Shown piece by piece: positions 4,245 to 10,072 of a stretch of DNA of 10,072 bases. The notes under the pieces are model-generated. The model did no database searches. It was not told the origin of the DNA and was given only the letters and a program-made list of their open reading frames with translations. Made by a program: the position numbers and the translations under genes. Origin of the DNA: JBBQVO01 sp038211505 (GTDB taxonomy: Bacteria; Chloroflexota; Dehalococcoidia; DSTF01; JACRBR01); the NCBI GenBank assembly GCA_038211505.1, contig JBBQVO010000119.1:1-10072 (forward strand), given 5' to 3'. Every line of letters begins with the position of its first letter. The first letter of the stretch is position 1.

Positions 4245-6329
4245 CTACGCCGCGCGCTCACCCGCATCCGCATTCGATGCGCGGGCCGCCGGCAGCGTCG
4301 GCGCCGCGCCCTCGCGCCGCGCCTTCTTCTCGGCGTACATCGCCTCGTCGGCGCGTTCGATCAGATCCGCCGCCGTCGCCGCGTCAGAGGGAAACGAGGC
4401 GACGCCAATGCTTGCGACAACCGGAATGCCGGCGCCGCTCTCCCGCGCGGCGACGCGCGCGACCGACAACACGGCACGCGCGCGATCCGCGTACGCCATC
4501 GCGGCATCACCGTCGGCGCCCGGAAGCACGACGAGGAACTCGTCGCCGCCGTAGCGGCCGACGATCGCGCCCGCGGGGTCATCAGCGATCGCCGCGACGA
4601 TCGCCACGAGCACGGCGTCACCGAGCCGGTGACCGTACGTATCGTTCGCCACCTTCATGCCGTCGACGTCGACCATGGCCACGGCGCACAGCGTGCCTGC
4701 GGCGACGAGATCGCCGAGCAACTCCGTCACGGCGCCGTGGTTGAGGACGCCTGTCAGCGCGTCGCGCCGCCCGTGCTCGCGCGCGGCGGCCAGCAGCTGC
4801 TCGAGCTGCACCGATTTCTCGCGTAGCTCTTCGCGCGATCGGCCCAGCTCGTCCATCGTCTGCGCCAGCTCGCGGTTCAACTCCTCCAGCTCCTGCGTGT
4901 ACTGCCGCAGATGCGCCTCGTCGCGCTTGCGATCGGTGATGTCGCGCGAGAAGATCGCCAGCCGCGAGATCTGCCGCTCGCCGCCCTCATGGTTCTCCGC
5001 GCCATCCGTCGATGCATCGTCGAACACAGGATCGATCGAGTACTCCGTCCAGACGCCATCGCGCTCGTCTTCGTAGCGGCCGCGCTGCGCTGTCTCGAAC
5101 ACCTTCTCGTTGCGCGCCCGTCGCGCGTCGCGCACGTCGTCCGGAAACAGATCGAAGACACAGGCGCCGACGAGACTCTCGCCCGGCTGCTTGCCGAGCG
5201 CCCGGGCGTGCTGATGAAGCCGCCCGACCGCCGTCTCGTTGAGCGCCAGGATCGTGCCACCGCGATCGACGAGCACCGCGGCGTACGTCGGCACGTTGAG
5301 CAGCGCCGTGGCCATCGCATGGCTTTCGCGCAGGCTACCTTCATCGAGCTTGCGCCTCGCGCTGTCAGTGCTGCTGGCGATGACCGTGCGCAGCTGCTCT
5401 TCGCTGGCGCGCAGCGCGTCCTCAGCGTCGCGCTGTTTGGTGATGTCGCGCGAGAAGATGATCAGCCGGCGGCCGCTTCTCCCGCGGACGCCCCCGCCGC
5501 CTACTGCGCGCCCTCCGCGAACGACGCGGACGGTGCTCTCGAGCCAGCGCCAGCCGCCGTCCTTGTGCTGATACCGATAGATCATGCGCGGCGAGCGCCC
5601 GCCGCCGGCCGCCATCTCCTGGATCGCCGCCGACACGGCGCGCCGATCGTCGGCATGGATCAGCGACTGAACGACGCTACCCAGCAACTCGTCGTCGTCA
5701 TAACCGAGCACTTCTGCATAGCCCGGGCTCGTGTACAGGTAGCGGCCGTCGGCGACCTCGGCGACCAGCTCGAACGAGTCCTCAACCAGCAGCCGGTACC
5801 GCGACTCGCTCTGCCGCAGCGCCGCGTCGGCGCGCATCCGCTCGATCTCCGCGGCGCAGCGCGAAGCGAACAGCGTCAGCAGCGCCCGCGCCAGCGTCGC
5901 GTCCGGCAGCGGTGCGTCATCGATGATCGCCAGCACGCCCAGCACGTCGCCGTCCGGATCGAGCATCGGCGCGCCGAGATAGCTGCGCGCGTCGAGCTCG
6001 GCCAACGGCCGATCGGCCGGAAACAGCGCCGCCGCATGATCCGCGTAGTGCACGACGGCGCCGGCGGCGACCTGCCCGCACGGCGTCCCGGCGATGCGAT
6101 AGTCGAACGACGTAAATTCGCCGCCGGCGACGGCCGCCAGCGTCCGTAGCCGATCGTCGCACGCCAGCTCGGCGGCGATCACGCATCGCACGCCGAGCGC
6201 CTCGCCGAGCGAGCGCACAAGCGCGCGAAAGAACGCGCCGCCCGCCGACGCGCCCGTCGCCACAATGATCTCGTCAAGCGCGTCCGCCAGCGACTTGCCA
6301 CCGGGCGACGCCTCGGCCGATCCGGTCAT
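4245..6329 (-). CDS. GAF-PAS-PAS-GGDEF diguanylate cyclase
   Basis: A 694-residue protein from ATG 6329, with GAGGGA just upstream. It has no signal peptide or membrane segment, so it is probably cytoplasmic. Domain order: GAF (about 12-165), PAS (about 174-300, ending FSRDIT), second PAS (about 335-468, again ending FSRDIT), a coiled coil (about 466-518), and GGDEF (about 520-680). The active site is intact: GGDEF at 594-598, upstream DVDGMK (554-559) with a metal-binding Asp, and NDTYGHRLGDAVL (562-574). It should condense two GTP to c-di-GMP in response to signals sensed by GAF/PAS. The RxxD product-inhibition site expected at 585-588 is replaced by P-A-G-A, so feedback inhibition of the usual kind is not expected. 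A Gly/Arg-rich insert (about 271-288) interrupts the end of the first PAS domain. There is no EAL domain. It is upstream of the TetR operon on the same strand with 373 bp between. Confidence 0.92.
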   Translation of the reverse strand: MTGSAEASPGGKSLADALDEIIVATGASAGGAFFRALVRSLGEALGVRCVIAAELACDDRLRTLAAVAGGEFTSFDYRIAGTPCGQVAAGAVVHYADHAAALFPADRPLAELDARSYLGAPMLDPDGDVLGVLAIIDDAPLPDATLARALLTLFASRCAAEIERMRADAALRQSESRYRLLVEDSFELVAEVADGRYLYTSPGYAEVLGYDDDELLGSVVQSLIHADDRRAVSAAIQEMAAGGGRSPRMIYRYQHKDGGWRWLESTVRVVRGGRAVGGGGVRGRSGRRLIIFSRDITKQRDAEDALRASEEQLRTVIASSTDSARRKLDEGSLRESHAMATALLNVPTYAAVLVDRGGTILALNETAVGRLHQHARALGKQPGESLVGACVFDLFPDDVRDARRARNEKVFETAQRGRYEDERDGVWTEYSIDPVFDDASTDGAENHEGGERQISRLAIFSRDITDRKRDEAHLRQYTQELEELNRELAQTMDELGRSREELREKSVQLEQLLAAAREHGRRDALTGVLNHGAVTELLGDLVAAGTLCAVAMVDVDGMKVANDTYGHRLGDAVLVAIVAAIADDPAGAIVGRYGGDEFLVVLPGADGDAAMAYADRARAVLSVARVAARESGAGIPVVASIGVASFPSDAATAADLIERADEAMYAEKKARREGAAPTLPAARASNADAGERAA

Positions 6330-6425
6330 TTGTCCCTCAGCACCAAATTCTGCGGCGACAGAGATGCCGCGATGAAGTATCGGACACGCCAGGCCACCGC
6401 TGCATCGGCTGACGGACGCGTCCCG

Positions 6426-6444
6426 GGTACGTCGCCCACGTACC
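6426..6444. promoter_or_regulatory. Perfect inverted repeat upstream of the GGDEF gene
   Basis: GGTACGT-CGCCC-ACGTACC: 7-bp arms with a 5-bp spacer, about 97 bp upstream of the GGDEF start. The size and symmetry suit a dimeric regulator's operator; a short hairpin is the alternative. Confidence 0.35.
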
Positions 6445-6471
6445 AAACACCGTGCTTCGGAACGCCCACCC

Positions 6472-6500
6472 TGTCATTCCGAGCGCAGTCGAGGAATCTC
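6472..6500 (+). repeat. Dispersed REP-like element of the TGTCATTCCGAGCG type
   Basis: It begins TGTCATTCCGAGCG and ends TCGAGGAATCTC. ATTCC and GGAAT pair around the centre, with CGA/TCG extending the stem. From memory, near-identical intergenic elements are scattered through many high-GC genomes and metagenomic bins; I cannot confirm copy number here. No GTAG head is present, so this is a different family from palindromes A-C. Confidence 0.5.
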
Positions 6501-6542
6501 TCCGATGTCACCGCCATAGCAGTCCCACGTCGAGGCTCCCCG

Positions 6543-6608
6543 CCCAACTGCGATCGCCTAACCGCCTTGGCAATATCGACGTTTCCGCGCCACCTCGCGG
6601 CAGTTGGG
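6543..6608. repeat. Inverted 9-mers CCCAACTGC / GCAGTTGGG
   Basis: CCCAACTGC at 6543-6551 is matched by its exact reverse complement at 6600-6608, and an 8-nt version (GCAGTTGG) follows at 6663-6670. The arms are 48 nt apart, which could form a long-range stem or a set of regulator half-sites. The function is unknown. Confidence 0.35.
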
Positions 6609-6767
6609 ACGCTGCCTCCGCGCCCTTCGTCCTGCGGAGACCGGCCTCCATCACACAAGAGGGCAGTTGGAACAACCGCCATCCGACTGTTGTAGCGGTC
6701 CCAACGCCGTCTCCGGCCACACGACCGGTGATCAGTAACCCACCGCGAGCGAACAGCATCGCCGAAA

Positions 6768-6799
6768 CCACGGATCGCTTCCTGCTATCCTCTCCGTGG
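6768..6799. promoter_or_regulatory. Inverted repeat and possible -10 box upstream of gltA
   Basis: CCACGGA (6768-6774) and TCCGTGG (6793-6799) are exact inverted arms flanking TATCCT (6786-6791), which resembles a -10 box (4 of 6). No good -35 was found at the proper distance. It could be an operator over the gltA promoter; if so, the 5' leader would be about 85 nt. Confidence 0.3.
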
Positions 6800-6870
6800 C
6801 GCATCAACGGCGCGATATCTATCGCAGCTATTGCGCGCGCGATCAGCGCACCCGCCGCAAGACGCAAGAC

Positions 6871-6876
6871 AGGAGG
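6871..6876 (+). promoter_or_regulatory. Shine-Dalgarno of gltA
   Basis: AGGAGG, a full match to the anti-Shine-Dalgarno core, lies 6 nt before ATG 6883. It fixes the start, because the same frame is open back to 6796 and could otherwise be annotated 29 codons too long. Confidence 0.9.
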
Positions 6877-6882
6877 CCCCGC

Positions 6883-8316
<1,434 letters not shown>

Positions 8317-8344
8317 TTCGCCGTTGGCGTTGCAGCGAGCGGAG

Positions 8345-8365
8345 GCTGGACGAAATTCGCCCGGC
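8345..8365. terminator. Imperfect palindrome between converging genes
   Basis: GC-t-GG-a-CGAA-a-TTCG-c-CC-g-GC is a 21-bp near-palindrome 29 bp after the gltA stop, in the 118-bp gap to the converging AAA+ gene. It could act as a bidirectional terminator, but there is no T-tract on either strand, so confidence is low. The rest of the gap shows no gene. Confidence 0.25.
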
Positions 8366-8434
8366 ACCATTCCTGCGAAGGGTATCCTCGAGCGAACTCA
8401 GCTTTGAGGGTGACTAGAGCAGGCCAGAAGGCAC

Positions 8435-9634
8435 TTAGACAGTCACGGTTGCCGGGGTTCCGAGCATGCGGATGTACGGAATGATTTGCGGATCGACGAA
8501 CTGCCATCTGTAGTTTCGTCGCCGCCCGGTCTTTTTCAGGATCGGGCCTCGCTCAACTTCGCAGAACTTCGCCAAGTGGCTCTGAAATGCACCCGTATCG
8601 TAGGTCTTGCCCGTAACTAGGCGCAACGGCTCTCGAACATCAATCGCCCTGAACCTTCCGAGTGAATCCTTCTGCGCCAACGCGCAGGCGAGGAGCACTT
8701 CTCTAAACAGATTTGTGACCTGCGACGACATCACCGCTGTCTCATAAGCATGCTGGACGCCTCCCGTCGCGTTCTCAAGCGCTTTCGGAATCGATGCGTC
8801 GAGGATAAGTCGCGTAACGCAGGCCTCACCTCCTTCAACAGTCAAGCGGCCCGACCACAGACCCAACAGGTGTGTGTAGGAAGGGTAGCCCTGTGATAGA
8901 TCAGCGATATGCTCGTCGAGACCTTTCTCAAACTTTAGATTCGCGAGCGCGAATCCCTTTTGAATGATCTGACCCAACTCCTGCCTCGCCATCGGCTCGA
9001 CCAAGATGTCTGCGATATTGCGAGAAATAGAGGGATGCTCGCCTATCAGTTCACCAATGGAATCGGCAACGCCGACGATCATGATCTTCGTCCGAACGTC
9101 GGTGTCGGAGAACAACTTGATCGTGTCGGCCATCAGACGGCGGGCGTCCGTGTTAAGTGGAACCCGGTCGAACTCGTCGATAATCACGAGGTGTTGTCTC
9201 GGAATTGATTCCAACAGGATTCGCAGGTCATTGGGGTCGTTTATCGGCTCCTCTAGCGTGAGACGGCCAGTCACTCGCAATGCGGAGCCCTGACCAAATC
9301 CTAGCTGTTGCTCGCCCAACCAGATCTCTTGGAGAACCTTTCGCCAAATTGACGAATAGTCATCTGAGCTAGAGCACGACGCCAGGAGAATGCGTCGCCC
9401 ATCACGTCGATCGTCTTCCTGCATCATGCGTGCGAGAACTCGCGCAATAGACGACTTCCCGGTTCCTCGATCACCGTAGAGCACGACGTGCAGGCCAGTC
9501 GTGTTCAACGCGTCAATCGCCTTGTAGAGCACATCTAAGCGGCCGGTGAGGAATTCTGGTAGGTCAATCGGTCGATGCGGTGTAAACGCCTTCGACAGTC
9601 GTTCTATACCCATTGCTGGGTCGATATTTACCAT
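8435..9634 (-). CDS. ORC/CDC6-like AAA+ ATPase
   Basis: The frame runs from GTG 9661 or ATG 9634; I prefer ATG 9634 (399 residues), although neither has a clear Shine-Dalgarno. Residues here are counted from the GTG. RPIDLPEFLTGR (30-41) precedes the ATPase core, as in ORC/CDC6-like proteins. Walker A is GDRGTGKS (63-70), Walker B LVIIDEFDR (158-166) with Asp162/Glu163, a sensor-1-like strand IMIVGVADS (193-201), and HPSISRN (209-215) with a probable arginine finger Arg214. The C-terminus (about 315-400) looks like a winged helix with a basic KKTGRRRNYRW stretch, suited to DNA binding. Bacterial proteins of this sort occur as orphans or in mobile and defence contexts; TnsC/TniB-type ATPases are a related possibility. 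No partner gene is visible. The coding DNA is visibly less GC-rich than its neighbours and lies beside a transposase remnant, which suggests horizontal acquisition. ATPase class is certain; function unknown. Confidence 0.85.
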   Translation of the reverse strand: MVNIDPAMGIERLSKAFTPHRPIDLPEFLTGRLDVLYKAIDALNTTGLHVVLYGDRGTGKSSIARVLARMMQEDDRRDGRRILLASCSSSDDYSSIWRKVLQEIWLGEQQLGFGQGSALRVTGRLTLEEPINDPNDLRILLESIPRQHLVIIDEFDRVPLNTDARRLMADTIKLFSDTDVRTKIMIVGVADSIGELIGEHPSISRNIADILVEPMARQELGQIIQKGFALANLKFEKGLDEHIADLSQGYPSYTHLLGLWSGRLTVEGGEACVTRLILDASIPKALENATGGVQHAYETAVMSSQVTNLFREVLLACALAQKDSLGRFRAIDVREPLRLVTGKTYDTGAFQSHLAKFCEVERGPILKKTGRRRNYRWQFVDPQIIPYIRMLGTPATVTV

Positions 9635-9729
9635 CGCGCTACCATGATAGTCGCGATCCACAACTTAGGCAAGCAAAGGCTAGATATACAAGTCTAAATC
9701 AGATTAACGCCGGTCGGTCGCGGGCTACG
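9635..9729. promoter_or_regulatory. AT-rich leader of the AAA+ gene
   Basis: The stretch about 9660-9710 is the most AT-rich in the window, including TTTAGACTTGTATATCTAG on the minus strand, which offers -10-like TATATC. No well-spaced -35 is seen. It is the likely promoter zone of the AAA+ gene; the GTG alternative start at 9661 also lies in this interval. Confidence 0.35.
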
Positions 9730-10042
9730 ATGGTCGTGCCGGGGCGCGCATCAGAGAGCCCGACGCGAAAAAAAAAGCGGCACCCGCCGGAGTTACAGCT
9801 CCAACGTCGAGAGGCACAGTCCCTTCCCTATGGCTCAAAGGAATGCTTGGCGGTCTACAACAAACGCGTAAAGCGTCGAGCGCGTGTTCAGTCGGCTCAA
9901 GGGCTACAGGAAGCTGAACAGCCTCAGACCCCGCCGGATGCCAAAGGTGTGGCTGCATGTGTCGCTGAGCCGATTGACGATGAATGGCTTCGCGCTAGTT
10001 GGGCCGACAATTGGAAGCGGAGTCCGGCGTTGCGTAGCCTAA
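9730..10042 (+). pseudogene. DDE transposase remnant, C-terminal part, frameshifted
   Basis: Two frames carry adjoining parts of one protein. The first (frame of 9730) gives PYGSKECLAVYNKR, ending at 9867. The second (9872-10042) gives SVERVFSRLKGYRKLNSL and then MPKVWLHVSLSRLTMN, ending in TAA at 10040-10042. The junction Y-x-KR-(T)-SVERVFSRLK is a standard C-terminal signature of IS4/IS5/IS1182-like DDE transposases, with the catalytic Glu in SVERV. The bases GTAA (9868-9871) stand where one codon is expected, so a +1 shift breaks the frame and creates a TAA. Upstream, the region near the A9 run (9768-9776) also has GYDGRAGARIRE in the third frame, as in the usual GYD motif, which points to another shift. 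The N-terminal half is missing: the sequence further left is the AAA+ leader. This is a dead insertion-sequence fragment; the exact IS family is uncertain. Confidence 0.72.
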
Positions 10043-10072
10043 GGGGCCCACCTGCCCTGCGAATCGCCCCGA
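10043..10072. other. Short sequence after the transposase stop
   Basis: These 30 bases would hold the right end of the insertion sequence. No inverted repeat partner can be recognised because the left end is missing from the window. Confidence 0.3.

Larger units (their letters stand above)
6330..6882. other. Divergent intergenic region between GGDEF and citrate synthase genes
   Basis: This 553-bp stretch must hold the promoters of two divergent genes. Frames across it have no domain-like composition. It contains a perfect inverted repeat (6426-6444), a REP-like element (6472-6500), paired CCCAACTGC/GCAGTTGGG sequences (6543-6608) with a further GCAGTTGG at 6663-6670, an inverted repeat before gltA (6768-6799), and the gltA Shine-Dalgarno. 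No promoter stands out clearly for the GGDEF gene. Confidence 0.6.

Noticed and set aside
4911..6149. A 412-codon plus-strand open frame
   Set aside because: It is the antisense shadow of the GAF-PAS-PAS part of the diguanylate cyclase, with Arg/Ala-rich composition and no recognisable motif.
8345..8380. A T-box-like TGGTGCC sequence followed by TTTCGTCC on the minus strand
   Set aside because: The match to the T-box core is partial, no specifier stem is visible, and only antisense gltA lies downstream.
9725..9958. A 77-codon minus-strand frame at the right end
   Set aside because: It lies antisense to the transposase remnant, whose plus-strand motifs are much more convincing.

Overview
The window is a high-GC bacterial chromosomal segment. 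The codon usage, the Tat-lipoprotein leader of the family 5 solute-binding protein, and the mix of Rieske oxygenase, amidohydrolase_2 and a GltA-type citrate synthase all suggest a Chloroflexota-like organism (Dehalococcoidia or relatives). That placement is an inference from protein style, not a computed assignment.

Left part (1-3871, all minus strand). Reading leftward there are a TetR-family regulator, a Rieske non-heme iron oxygenase, an amidohydrolase_2-family protein and the N-terminal part of an ABC transporter solute-binding lipoprotein that leaves the window at base 1. The TetR stop overlaps the oxygenase start by 17 nt, so these two are very probably co-transcribed. The set looks like a small catabolic module: sensing and repression, import, oxygenation, then C-C or C-N bond processing of an unknown organic acid, aromatic or terpenoid compound. 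The TetR gene has a good promoter from which transcription would start at or next to its ATG (leaderless), with a palindrome over the -10/start region suited to autorepression.

Middle (3872-6882). An intergenic region rich in palindromes is followed by a minus-strand cytoplasmic GAF-PAS-PAS-coiled-coil-GGDEF protein, probably a c-di-GMP synthase without a product-inhibition site. A 550-bp spacer with several repeats separates it from the next gene. Right of this is citrate synthase (gltA, plus strand), with all three catalytic residues, a strong Shine-Dalgarno and a basic low-complexity C-terminal tail.

Right part (8435-10072). Base composition visibly drops. A minus-strand ORC/CDC6-like AAA+ ATPase stands alone, and beyond an AT-rich leader lies a frameshifted DDE-transposase C-terminus. 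This looks like an acquired or mobile-element-associated segment.

The most unusual feature is the repeat content. (1) Four GTAG-headed palindromes with three different stem sequences lie at 1756, 1891, 3159 and 4014. Their architecture is that of REP elements mobilised by RAYT (TnpA-REP) proteins, and one of them is inside the coding sequence of the TetR C-terminal tail. (2) Heptanucleotide tandem repeats with three different unit sequences sit at or next to the 3' ends of the amidohydrolase, oxygenase and citrate synthase genes, and supply codons to two of them. No tRNA, rRNA or CRISPR array was seen.
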